Shown: positions 8,501 to 16,751 of the stretch, piece after piece
How the letters are laid out: each line of letters begins with the position of its first letter
Position numbering within the stretch: the stretch's first letter is position 1
Made by a program: the position numbers and the translations under genes
NCBI RefSeq assembly: GCF_900111985.1
Contig: NZ_FOKI01000002.1
Span: forward strand, 1-64,000
From: Clostridium frigidicarnis
Lineage (GTDB): Bacteria > Bacillota > Clostridia > Clostridiales > Clostridiaceae
Direction of reading: 5' to 3'
Length of the DNA: 64,000 bases
Notes under the pieces: generated by a model
What the model saw: the letters and a program-made list of their open reading frames with translations, nothing else
What the model was told of the DNA's origin: nothing
Database searches by the model: none

Positions 8501-8704
8501 ATGTTAAGAAAATCTTAAAACCTACGAAGAATATATATAGGTGTATTTAAAATCTATTAAGTAGTTATGAAAAACAGTTCAACTATTCTTAGAGATTTAT
8601 ATGAGCTTAAATGTTTTAATAATCTATTTTAACTTATTATATTTTCTAAGGAGCGGAAGAGTAATATTCATATAATTTAATGGATGGAAAAGGAGTGTGA
8701 TGAA
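8501..8704 (+). promoter_or_regulatory. GGA-rich leader of flagellin 2
   Basis: No convincing sigma-28 or sigma-A promoter was found here. The last 60 bases carry five GGA motifs: CTAAGGAGCGGAAGAG at 8646-8661 and ATGGATGGAAAAGGAG at 8680-8695. They include the Shine-Dalgarno itself. CGGAAGA also occurs in the upstream small-RNA candidate (8445-8451). Such clustering suits CsrA control, by inference. Confidence 0.4.
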
Positions 8705-9559
8705 ATGAGATTATATCATAATATGGCATCAATGAATGCATATAAAACATATACTAATAGCTTAAATAAGCAATCGTTAGTGATGAATAGAATAAATACA
8801 GGGTCTAGAATTAATAAAGCTAAAGATAACCCTAATGCAATGGCAAAATCTGAAACTATGCAGATACAAATAAGAGGACTTCAAATGGCTCAAAAAAATG
8901 TCCAAGATGGTGTTTCTATGATGCAAAGTGTAGATGGGTCATTATCAAGCATGAATGAGTATTTAAATAGAATTAGAGAGTTAACTGTACAAGCAGGAGG
9001 AGCTACTGGTAAAGAAGAATTAGGAGCAATACAAAATGAAATTAATCAAATGGTTGATGGAATGAAAGATATAATTAAAGGTAGCGATTTTAATGGGGTT
9101 CAACTTATAGGAAATGATGAGGTTACAGATAATTCTAGACCTAAGATTACTGAAATGTTAGCAGGAGCTAATAGTGGTGATGTTATAAAACTTCCAGCAT
9201 ATAATCTTGATCCAGCAAACTTAAAAAATGGTACAGGGGAGAGTCTTGAAAGCATAGATATAACAAATAAAGATATAGATAAAGCACTTAGTATAGTAAA
9301 TTCTTCAATAAAAACTGTTACAGATGTAAGAACAAAGTATGGTGCAGTATGTAATAGATTAGAAACTGCATATGATATAACGGGGGAAATGGGAGTTACT
9401 TTGGAAGGTGCTCAAAGTTCTGTTGCAGATGCAGATGTAGCATTAGAAATGATGGATTTAGCTAAATACAATATATTAGTAGATTCAAGTCTTTCTATAA
9501 TGCGTCAAACAAATAACTTTCCTCAAGATGTTCTCAGAATATTAGAAAATCTTAAATAA
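8705..9559 (+). CDS. Second, short flagellin-like protein
   Basis: This 284-residue protein has flagellin N- and C-terminal domains almost back to back. The N-terminus reads MRLYHNMASMNAYKTYTN then INTGSRINKAKDNPNAMAKS. The C-terminus ends RQTNNFPQDVLRILENLK. The usual AAGLAISE segment is replaced by PNAMAKSE and the tail differs from flagellin 1, so it is a diverged paralogue. It also carries one cysteine near residue 213 (YGAVCNRLE). It may be a minor filament subunit. The start is ATG 8705, 7 bases after AAGGAGTG; an in-frame ATG at 8684 would place the ribosome site in the coding region. A strong terminator follows. Confidence 0.88.
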   Translation: MRLYHNMASMNAYKTYTNSLNKQSLVMNRINTGSRINKAKDNPNAMAKSETMQIQIRGLQMAQKNVQDGVSMMQSVDGSLSSMNEYLNRIRELTVQAGGATGKEELGAIQNEINQMVDGMKDIIKGSDFNGVQLIGNDEVTDNSRPKITEMLAGANSGDVIKLPAYNLDPANLKNGTGESLESIDITNKDIDKALSIVNSSIKTVTDVRTKYGAVCNRLETAYDITGEMGVTLEGAQSSVADADVALEMMDLAKYNILVDSSLSIMRQTNNFPQDVLRILENLK

Positions 9560-9566
9560 GAAAAAA

Positions 9567-9597
9567 ACTCAAAAGTAAGAATACTTTTGAGTTTTTT
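9567..9597 (+). terminator. Terminator after flagellin 2
   Basis: A perfect 11-bp stem, ACTCAAAAGTA (9567-9577) with TACTTTTGAGT (9582-9592), with loop AGAA and a T-run. Confidence 0.92.
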
Positions 9598-10438
9598 GTT
9601 TAAAATACAATTATTTCATATTATGGTATAATAGTGATTGAGTTTTGAGTAAAAACACAAAATATAAAGAAGTATATGAATTTATATAAAATTATGTAGA
9701 ATAAGTGATTACATAAAGAGATAAATAAGTTTATATAAGATTATTAATAGTAAGATATTAAGCAATATTATAGCCTATACTTAATTAAATAAAAAGTATT
9801 TAAAGTAAAATTATTCAATTATTATTTAGCAAGTTTAATTCATATTAAACTTATTAATGAAAAAAAATAAAATGTTAACATATAAAAATAAAATGTTAAT
9901 AAAATTAATTTAATGTTAATTATAACTTAAGTAAACCTTAAATAAATATTAAATTAATCTTAAATAAAAAAATAAGGTTGATTTTTAATTTTGTATAATA
10001 ATATGTATTATATTTAAAATAGAAATATAGTACATATATATGTAATTTATTTACTTATACATTAAAAAATTGTTAAAACGAAGGTTAAAATCACAATGTT
10101 AATGAAATATGTATTAATATAGATATAGTTGAGCTTTGAAATTACGACAAAATTCCAAAAAAAAATTATTTCTAAAGTATGTAATTAGGTGAAAACAAGG
10201 GTTTAGAGGGTTTTAATGAAAAGTTAAATGTAAATGTAATTAATATTTAAAAAATACTAGAAAAAACATGTCAATTACTTTATAATGGTATTTAAATTAG
10301 TAAATATTATCTAATCAGGAGTTTTAGTTGTATATTTGAACATAAACTTTAATATATTAACATGAGTTTCAATAAAATTAACATAAAAATCTACACATTT
10401 TTGATGTTTTCAACATATTAATACAAGGAGTTGATGGT
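9598..10438 (+). other. 840-base AT-rich intergenic region before flgB
   Basis: No ORF with a ribosome site was seen on either strand. TGG-TATAAT at 9624-9632 looks like an extended -10 element with no clear -35. AATGTTAA occurs at 9871, 9892, 9912 and 10095. Its complement TTAACAT occurs at 10357 and 10378. Several copies are 20-21 bases apart, two helical turns, which suggests a regulatory array. Reading is hampered by the extreme AT content. Confidence 0.5.
10258..10286 (+). promoter_or_regulatory. Possible sigma-A promoter of the flgB operon
   Basis: TAGAAA (10258-10263), 17 bases, then TATAAT (10281-10286). The -10 is perfect and the -35 matches 4 of 6. It lies about 150 bases before flgB. 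In such AT-rich DNA a chance match is possible. Confidence 0.35.
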
Positions 10439-10849
10439 GTGAGGGTAGATGGAAATTCATCAATAGATCAAAAAGTATATGATCTTTTAAAACAAGATTT
10501 AAATGCTGCATCTGTAAGAGGAAAAATTATTTCAAATAATATATCAAATGTTAATACTAAGGAATATAAAAGATTTGATGTTGTTTTTGAAGAAACTTTA
10601 AAAGATGAAGATAAAGACTTATCACTAAAGAAAACAAATAATAAACATTTAGATGGTGGAGATTTTCAAGATGGAGTAAAAGTTCAACAAGATAATTCAT
10701 CAAGCATGAGAAGTGATGGAAACAATGTTGACATAGATATGGAAAAGGTTAATCAAGCAGCAAATACTTTGTTGTATAACACCTTAATAACAAGTTATAA
10801 CAACAGGTTAAACTCATCAAGGTACGTAGTAACTGGAGGAGGTAGATAA
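10439..10849 (+). CDS. flgB: Flagellar basal-body rod protein FlgB
   Basis: This 136-residue proximal rod subunit carries the rod signature near residues 22-45 ([30 protein letters not shown] split by a short turn). The C-terminal [23 protein letters not shown] helix is also typical. The start is GTG 10439, with AAGGAG ending 9 bases upstream; the in-phase reading gives [14 protein letters not shown]. It opens a long operon running to at least flgE, with flgC starting 2 bases after its stop. Confidence 0.93.
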   Translation: MRVDGNSSIDQKVYDLLKQDLNAASVRGKIISNNISNVNTKEYKRFDVVFEETLKDEDKDLSLKKTNNKHLDGGDFQDGVKVQQDNSSSMRSDGNNVDIDMEKVNQAANTLLYNTLITSYNNRLNSSRYVVTGGGR

Positions 10850-10850
10850 T

Positions 10851-11279
10851 ATGGATGCTTTTAGGGCTATGAGAATAAGTGCAAGCGGTCTTTCAGCTGA
10901 AAGATTAAGAATGGACACAATAACATCTAACATGGTTAATGCTGAAACTACTAGAGGAGAAGATGGCAAACCTTATGTAAGAAAAATTGCTGTGTTTCAA
11001 GAAAACTTGGACAAGGCTCTAGGTAATGATAAAAAGTTAGGTGAAGATTTACTAGGGGTAAAGGCAGTTAAGATAGAAGAAGATAAATCACCATTAAGAA
11101 CTGTTTATAATCCTTCTCATCCAGATGCTAATGAAGAAGGATATGTTACCATGCCAAATGTAAATTTATTAAATGAAATGGCTGATATGATAGCAGCAAC
11201 TAGGTCATACGAAGCAAATGTAGATGCTTTAAATGCAATGAAGGGCATGTATTCTAAAGCACTAGAAATAGGTAGATAG
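10851..11279 (+). CDS. flgC: Flagellar basal-body rod protein FlgC
   Basis: This 142-residue rod subunit has the N-terminal [22 protein letters not shown] and the C-terminal [19 protein letters not shown] that pair in the D0 coiled coil of the rod. AGGAGGT lies within the last codons of flgB, so the two are translationally coupled. Length and both signatures are standard. Confidence 0.96.
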   Translation: MDAFRAMRISASGLSAERLRMDTITSNMVNAETTRGEDGKPYVRKIAVFQENLDKALGNDKKLGEDLLGVKAVKIEEDKSPLRTVYNPSHPDANEEGYVTMPNVNLLNEMADMIAATRSYEANVDALNAMKGMYSKALEIGR

Positions 11280-11289
11280 GAGGATGAAA

Positions 11290-11595
11290 ATGAAGATAAA
11301 CGGATTTGTACCCAATAATGAAATTTTTACAAAAATGTCTGTTGGACAAGAGAATAAAATTGAAACATCTTCAAATAATACCTTTGGAAATGTTTTGAAG
11401 GGTGAATTAGATAAAGTTAATGAAAGTCAAATAGCTTCAGAAGATATTACTGAAAGATTCATAAAAGGCGAAGATATAGATGTACATAATGTAATGGTAG
11501 CTGGTGAGGAAGCAAAACTTTCCCTACAGTTAGCTGTTCAAGTGAGAAATAAACTTGTTGAAGCATATCAAGAAATAAGTAGAATGCAGTTATAG
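11290..11595 (+). CDS. fliE: Flagellar hook-basal body protein FliE
   Basis: This 101-residue adaptor joins the MS ring to the rod. The ending is typical: VHNVMVAGEEAKLSLQLAVQ then RNKLVEAYQEISRMQL. The start is ATG 11290, 6 bases after AGGAGG (11278-11283). ATG 11284 abuts the ribosome site and is unlikely. It completes the flgB-flgC-fliE triplet. Confidence 0.94.
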   Translation: MKINGFVPNNEIFTKMSVGQENKIETSSNNTFGNVLKGELDKVNESQIASEDITERFIKGEDIDVHNVMVAGEEAKLSLQLAVQVRNKLVEAYQEISRMQL

Positions 11596-11611
11596 AATAG
11601 GAGTGCTTTAG

Positions 11612-13201
11612 ATGGAAAAGCTTAAAGAGGGCTTTAGAAAAATTAAAGAAAAATTCCTTTCTCTCTCTAAATTGATGAGGATAGGAATTATTGTTTTGAT
11701 AGCAGGGATAATACTTGCATTAATATTTCTAGGTGTATACTTACAAAACAACAAGTATGGTGTGCTTTTCTCGAATTTAGATCCTAATGATGCAAAGGTT
11801 GTTACAGAAAAGCTAAGTGATAAAAAAGTTGAGACTAAAGTAAAAGGTAGTTCTATATATGTTCCTAAAGAAAAAGTAGACGAGCTTAGATTAGAGCTTG
11901 CTACAGATATTACTAGCGGAAGTAAGGGATATGAACTTATGGATAGTGGTAGTTCTTTTGGAATGACAGATGATGAGTTCAAGGTTAAAAAGCAAAGAGT
12001 ACTTCAGGGGGAGATAGAGAGAACTATAAAAAGTTTCCCTCAAGTAGAAAATACAAGAGTGCATTTAACCCCAGCAGAAGAATCAGCTTTTGTAAAGGAA
12101 AGTAAACCAGGAAAAGCATCAGTGTATTTACAATTAAAACCAGGAACTAATCTTGAAAAAGAACAGGTTAAATCAATAGTTTCACTTGTTTCGGGAGCGA
12201 CATCAAATACACCAAAAGAAAGTATAGAAGTAATAGATGATAAGATGAATCTTTTAAGTAGAGATTTATTTGATGATAAGGATGAATTTTCATCGTCATC
12301 ATTAGAAAAACAAAAGAATTTTGAAACGGATTTCGATTCAAAATTGGAAAAGGCTGTTTTAGAAATGTTAGAGCCTGTTCTAGGTAAGGATAAGGTTAAA
12401 GTAAAAATAAAATCAGATTTAGATTTTGATGCTAAAGAAAAAACTGATGTTATTGTAGATCCTAATACTGCAGTGGTAAGTGAATCTACATCAAAAGAAA
12501 CATCTAATGAAAATGGCGGAAATGCAGCCCAAAGTCCAGTAGATAATAATATGACAAATAGCATTGATAACAATAATAAAGGAAATGCAACTTCTACAAA
12601 AGAAGATAAGAAAACAAATTATGAAGTTGGAAAATCAGAAACAAAAGTAATAAGTGCGCCAGGAGCAATTAAAAGAATATCAGCTTCAGTTATAGTGGAT
12701 GGAAACTTAGATTCTAGATCAGAAGATAATGTAAAGAATGCAGTTTCAGCTGCAATAGGGTTCAATGAACAAAGAGGAGATCAAATAAGTGTTATAGGGA
12801 TGACATTTGATCCAGCTCAAAAGGATGCAGCAAATAAAGCTATAGACGAAATGGAAAAAGCTAAAGCTCAAGAAGAAAAGACCAGTCTTTATAAGAAAAT
12901 AGGATTAGGTACGGTAGCTGCTATTTTAGTTATAGGTGGAATAGTATTATTTATAATTAAACGTAGAAGAGATGAAGAAGATGAGGATGATGAGGAGGAA
13001 GAAGACTTTGAGGGAAACAACTTAAATGTTGTTATAGGTGATAATGTGAATCCTAAAGAAGAAGTTAAGTTAAGTCCAATAGATTTTGAGGGAAATAATG
13101 AGAAAAACCATGTTGAAAATGAACTTAAGCGATATGCTAAGGAAAAACCAGAACAGTTGGCAGAAGTAGTTAAAGCATGGCTTGCAGAGGATGAGAGGTG
13201 A
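11612..13201 (+). CDS. fliF: Flagellar MS-ring protein FliF
   Basis: This 529-residue inner-membrane ring protein houses the export gate. It has a transmembrane helix at about residues 20-42, YscJ/FliF ring-building motifs (NKYGVLFSNLDPNDAKVV, VHLTPAEES), and an Asn/Ser/Lys-rich loop about 285-345. A second transmembrane helix spans about 430-450. The cytoplasmic tail (ELKRYAKEKPEQLAEVVKAW) contacts FliG. An acidic stretch of Glu/Asp follows the second helix. Its stop overlaps the fliG start region. Confidence 0.96.
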   Translation: MEKLKEGFRKIKEKFLSLSKLMRIGIIVLIAGIILALIFLGVYLQNNKYGVLFSNLDPNDAKVVTEKLSDKKVETKVKGSSIYVPKEKVDELRLELATDITSGSKGYELMDSGSSFGMTDDEFKVKKQRVLQGEIERTIKSFPQVENTRVHLTPAEESAFVKESKPGKASVYLQLKPGTNLEKEQVKSIVSLVSGATSNTPKESIEVIDDKMNLLSRDLFDDKDEFSSSSLEKQKNFETDFDSKLEKAVLEMLEPVLGKDKVKVKIKSDLDFDAKEKTDVIVDPNTAVVSESTSKETSNENGGNAAQSPVDNNMTNSIDNNNKGNATSTKEDKKTNYEVGKSETKVISAPGAIKRISASVIVDGNLDSRSEDNVKNAVSAAIGFNEQRGDQISVIGMTFDPAQKDAANKAIDEMEKAKAQEEKTSLYKKIGLGTVAAILVIGGIVLFIIKRRRDEEDEDDEEEEDFEGNNLNVVIGDNVNPKEEVKLSPIDFEGNNEKNHVENELKRYAKEKPEQLAEVVKAWLAEDER

Positions 13202-13206
13202 TGGAA

Positions 13207-14223
13207 ATGTCTAAGGAATCAGAAAAGTTGACAGGAGTTCAAAAATCAGCGATTTTATTTATAACATTAGGACCAGAAGTATCTGCTAATATTATAAAAA
13301 AACTTCCTGAGGCAGAAATTCAAAAGATAACTTATGAAATAGCCAATATGACTCATGTAAGCCAACAACAAAGACAAGAAGTTTTGGAAGAGTTCATAGA
13401 GATGAATAAAGCTAAAGACTACCTAATGGAAGGTGGAATGGATTATGCTAAGAGTCTTTTAGGAAAAGCCCTTGGACCTCAAAGAGCTAAGGAAATCTTA
13501 GATAAGATAGTTGAAGTAACTCAACAGTATAGACCATTTGCTATAGCCAGAAAAGCAGATGCTCATCAGCTTATGAATGTAATTGCCAATGAGCATCCTC
13601 AAACAATAGCATTAATATTATGTTATTTACAAGCAGATAAAGCGGGACAGGTATTGTCATCATTACCAGAGGAACTTCAAAGTGATGTAGCTTTTAGAGT
13701 TGCAAGTATGAAAAACACTTCCCCTATGGTTGTGAAAGAAATAGAAAAGGTACTTGATTCTAAGTTATCTTCTGTTATTAGATCTGATGTTACAGTTATT
13801 GGTGGAGTTGATACTTTAGTAGGTATATTAAACCAAGTAGACAGAACAACAGAAAAGAATATAACAGAAGGACTAGAAAGAGAAGATATGGAATTGGCAG
13901 AAAGAATAAAGGAGTCTATGTTCGTATTCGAGGATATAGTAACTTTAGACAGTATGTCAATCCAAAGAGTTTTAAGAGAAATAGATCCGAAGGATTTAGC
14001 ACTTGCTTTAAAAGGTTGCTCAGAAGAAGTTGCCAATACTATATTCAAGAACCAATCTAAGAGAGGTGCTGCTGCATTGAAAGAAGATATGGAATTCTTA
14101 GGACCAGTTAGACTTGTTGATGTTGAAAAAGCTCAGCAAAAAATTGTTGGTGTAATAAGAAGATTAGAAGATGCAGGAGAAATAGTACTTTCAAGAGGTG
14201 GAGAAGATGCCATCGTTTTATAG
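13207..14223 (+). CDS. fliG: Flagellar motor switch protein FliG
   Basis: This 338-residue C-ring protein couples stator movement to rotation and binds FliF and FliM. It begins MSKESEKLTGVQKSAILFITLG. It contains the FliM-binding EHPQT motif (ANEHPQTIALIL) and the charged C-terminal torque helix (LALALKGCSEEVAN, KNQSKRGAAALKEDMEFLGP). ATG 13207 is preferred because AGAGGTG ends 6 bases before it; GTG 13198 and ATG 13201 lie within or next to that site. The partners FliM and FliN are not in this window. Confidence 0.96.
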   Translation: MSKESEKLTGVQKSAILFITLGPEVSANIIKKLPEAEIQKITYEIANMTHVSQQQRQEVLEEFIEMNKAKDYLMEGGMDYAKSLLGKALGPQRAKEILDKIVEVTQQYRPFAIARKADAHQLMNVIANEHPQTIALILCYLQADKAGQVLSSLPEELQSDVAFRVASMKNTSPMVVKEIEKVLDSKLSSVIRSDVTVIGGVDTLVGILNQVDRTTEKNITEGLEREDMELAERIKESMFVFEDIVTLDSMSIQRVLREIDPKDLALALKGCSEEVANTIFKNQSKRGAAALKEDMEFLGPVRLVDVEKAQQKIVGVIRRLEDAGEIVLSRGGEDAIVL

Positions 14224-14980
14224 TAATATCATAAAAGATAGTAGTGCTGAAAAATCTGGAAGAAAAATAATAACTACAACTTATGAGGTTAAACCTAAAA
14301 AAATAGAGACATTAGAGGATGAAAAAGAAAAAGAGGATACTATTGATGACCCTTTAAGATTTGATCCTCTAGGTCAAATAATTATAGAAAAAGCTAAAAG
14401 AGATAGAGATGAATTGTTAAGAAAAACATATGAAGAAGTGGAAACTATAAGAAGTGATGCTTATAACGAAGCTTATAATATGGGGTATGAAGAAGGCAAA
14501 ACAAGCGGATATGATGATGGATATAAAGAAGCATATGATAAGAATATAGAAAAAGCTAAAGAGGAAGCAGGTTCTATTATAGAGAATGCAAATAACATTT
14601 TATTAAGTGCAAAAGCACAATATGAAAATTACCTTAAAGAAAAGAAAGAGGAAATACTTGATTTAAGTTTATATATTGCACAATTAGCTCTTAATAAGGA
14701 AATCCTTAGAGATGATGCTATGGATGAAGTTATATTTAATGCACTTGAGGAATCAGCTAAGGCTAAAACTTATATTATTAAGTGCTCGGAGGAATATATA
14801 GACCATATAAATGAGAATGTTATTTTGTGGAAAGAAAAGCTTGCCTTAAATAATTGTGAGGTATTTATTATAAAAGATAATTCTTTAGAAAAAGGAAATG
14901 CTGTAATAGAGAAAAATAACGGTAAAATTAAGGTTGGAATAGATGTAGCCTTAGAGAATATAAAAAAGGAGTTATTCTAA
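14207..14980 (+). CDS. fliH: Flagellar export regulator FliH
   Basis: This 257-residue protein regulates the FliI ATPase in the cytoplasmic export apparatus. The central part (residues 60-130) is a charged coiled coil with Gly/Tyr-spaced repeats (AYNMGYEEGKTSGYDDGYKEAY), the FliH GxxxG-type region. The C-terminal half resembles V-ATPase E subunits. ATG 14207 follows AGAGGTGG by 5 bases and overlaps fliG by 17 bases, so it is coupled to fliG. It directly precedes fliI. Confidence 0.9.
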   Translation: MPSFYSNIIKDSSAEKSGRKIITTTYEVKPKKIETLEDEKEKEDTIDDPLRFDPLGQIIIEKAKRDRDELLRKTYEEVETIRSDAYNEAYNMGYEEGKTSGYDDGYKEAYDKNIEKAKEEAGSIIENANNILLSAKAQYENYLKEKKEEILDLSLYIAQLALNKEILRDDAMDEVIFNALEESAKAKTYIIKCSEEYIDHINENVILWKEKLALNNCEVFIIKDNSLEKGNAVIEKNNGKIKVGIDVALENIKKELF

Positions 14981-16291
14981 ATGATGGAAATAGATTTTCA
15001 AAAAATTAGAGATAGAGTTGGAAAATCTATAGTAGCTTACAATGAGGGCAAGGTTGAAAAAGTTATAGGTCTTACAGTTGAAGTTGAAGGTATAAAGTCC
15101 TTTGTTGGAGAGTTGTGTATAGTTTACAACAATAAAAACACTAAAATAATGTGTGAAACAGTTGGATTTAAAGAGAGCAGTGTTATCTTAATGCCTCTTG
15201 GAGAGCTTATAGGTATTGCTCCAGGCTGTAGAGTTGTTCCCCAAGGAAGGGCTTTGAATGTTCAATGTAGTGATGAGCTTTTAGGTCAAGTTTTAGATGG
15301 CTTAGGAAATCCCTTAGAGGATGGAGTAGAAAAAGTATTAGGGGAGGTATACAACTTAGATAGTAACCCCCCTGATCCTTTAAAAAGAAGAAGAATTAAT
15401 GATGTACTTCCTACAGGGGTAAGAGCCATTGATGGCTTTCTAACCTGTGGAGAAGGGCAAAGAATTGGTATATTTGCAGGTAGTGGAGTTGGTAAGAGTA
15501 CAACCCTTGGTATGATTGCAAAATATGCTGAGGCAGATATAAATATTATATGTCTAATAGGAGAAAGAGGTAGAGAAGTACGTGACTTTATTGAAAGAGA
15601 CTTAGGTGAAGAAGGGCTTAAAAGATCTGTAGTAGTTTGTGCCACATCAGATAGGCCAGCACTGGTAAGAATAAAAGGAGCATTTACGGCTACTGCCATA
15701 GCAGAATATTTTAGAGATCAGGGAAAAAAAGTTATCCTTATGATGGATTCAGTTACAAGATTTGCTATGGCTCAAAGAGAGGTAGGACTAGCAATAGGAG
15801 AACCTCCAGCAACCAAAGGATATACACCATCAGTTTTTGCTATGCTACCAAGACTATTAGAAAGATCAGGAATGTCTGATAAAGGTTCCATAACAGCATT
15901 TTATACAGTATTGGTTGATGGCGATGATTTTAATGAACCAATAGCAGATGCGGTTAGAGGTATATTAGATGGACATATAGTTCTTTCAAGAGCTTTAGCA
16001 CACAAAAATCATTATCCAGCTATAGATATTTTAAATAGCGTATCTAGACTTATGCCTGAAATAGCAGAAGAAGAGCATAAGAAATTAACATCCTTTGCTA
16101 GAGATTTACTTGCAACTTATAAGGACTCAGAGGATCTTATAAATCTTGGAGCTTATACAAAAGGCACAAATAATAAGATAGATATGGCAATCAACTATAT
16201 AGATAGTATAAATGGATTTTTAAAGCAAGGGGTAACAGAACATACATCCTTTGAGGAAACTGTATTTAAATTAAAGTCCATATTTAATTAA
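14981..16291 (+). CDS. fliI: Flagellum-specific ATPase FliI
   Basis: This 436-residue F1-like ATPase energises type III export of flagellar parts. Walker A is G167-S-G-V-G-K-S173, and Walker B is near VILMMDSVTRFAMAQRE. The T3SS-ATPase signature GYTPSVFAMLPRLLERSG is present. It starts one base after the fliH stop with AAGGAG upstream. Length and motifs match FliI rather than the F1 beta subunit. Confidence 0.97.
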   Translation: MMEIDFQKIRDRVGKSIVAYNEGKVEKVIGLTVEVEGIKSFVGELCIVYNNKNTKIMCETVGFKESSVILMPLGELIGIAPGCRVVPQGRALNVQCSDELLGQVLDGLGNPLEDGVEKVLGEVYNLDSNPPDPLKRRRINDVLPTGVRAIDGFLTCGEGQRIGIFAGSGVGKSTTLGMIAKYAEADINIICLIGERGREVRDFIERDLGEEGLKRSVVVCATSDRPALVRIKGAFTATAIAEYFRDQGKKVILMMDSVTRFAMAQREVGLAIGEPPATKGYTPSVFAMLPRLLERSGMSDKGSITAFYTVLVDGDDFNEPIADAVRGILDGHIVLSRALAHKNHYPAIDILNSVSRLMPEIAEEEHKKLTSFARDLLATYKDSEDLINLGAYTKGTNNKIDMAINYIDSINGFLKQGVTEHTSFEETVFKLKSIFN

Positions 16292-16305
16292 AGGAGATGC
16301 AAGGT

Positions 16306-16743
16306 TTGAAAGGCTTTAAGTTTAAACTGCAAAAACTGTTAGACATTAGAATGGATAAGGAAGAGCAATGTAAAGTTGTTTTTCAGACTGCTCAAAATGA
16401 AAAAAAGTTAACAGAAGATACTTTAAATAATTTTAAAAATCAATATGTTAAATATAGAGAGCCTAAGCGTGAAGACTCAATCATAGAGAAAAAAATTAAA
16501 AACAACTATCTAAATATACTTAATATAAGAATAAGAGATACGGAAGTTGAACTTAAAGAAAAAGAAGAGGTAGTTGAAGAAAGACGTATTGAGCTTATTA
16601 CTACCCAAGTTGAGAGAAAGACAGTTGAAATTTTAAAAGATAAAAGAAAAGATGAGTTTATAAAAATGCAAGATAAATTAGAACAAAATTTTATTGATGA
16701 ACTTGCATTATATAGTTACATAAGAAAACTTGAAAGGAGGTGA
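16306..16743 (+). CDS. fliJ: Flagellar export protein FliJ
   Basis: This protein of about 145 residues is an antiparallel coiled coil that sits in the FliI hexamer and helps couple proton flow to export. It begins MKGFKFKLQKLLDIRMDKEE, a typical FliJ start, and is rich in Glu/Lys/Gln. I chose TTG 16306, 9 bases after AAGGAG; ATG 16297 immediately abuts that site and would add only three residues. It overlaps the fliK ribosome site. Sequence conservation is low, as usual for FliJ. Confidence 0.85.
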   Translation: MKGFKFKLQKLLDIRMDKEEQCKVVFQTAQNEKKLTEDTLNNFKNQYVKYREPKREDSIIEKKIKNNYLNILNIRIRDTEVELKEKEEVVEERRIELITTQVERKTVEILKDKRKDEFIKMQDKLEQNFIDELALYSYIRKLERR

Positions 16744-16751
16744 GAAAGAGT

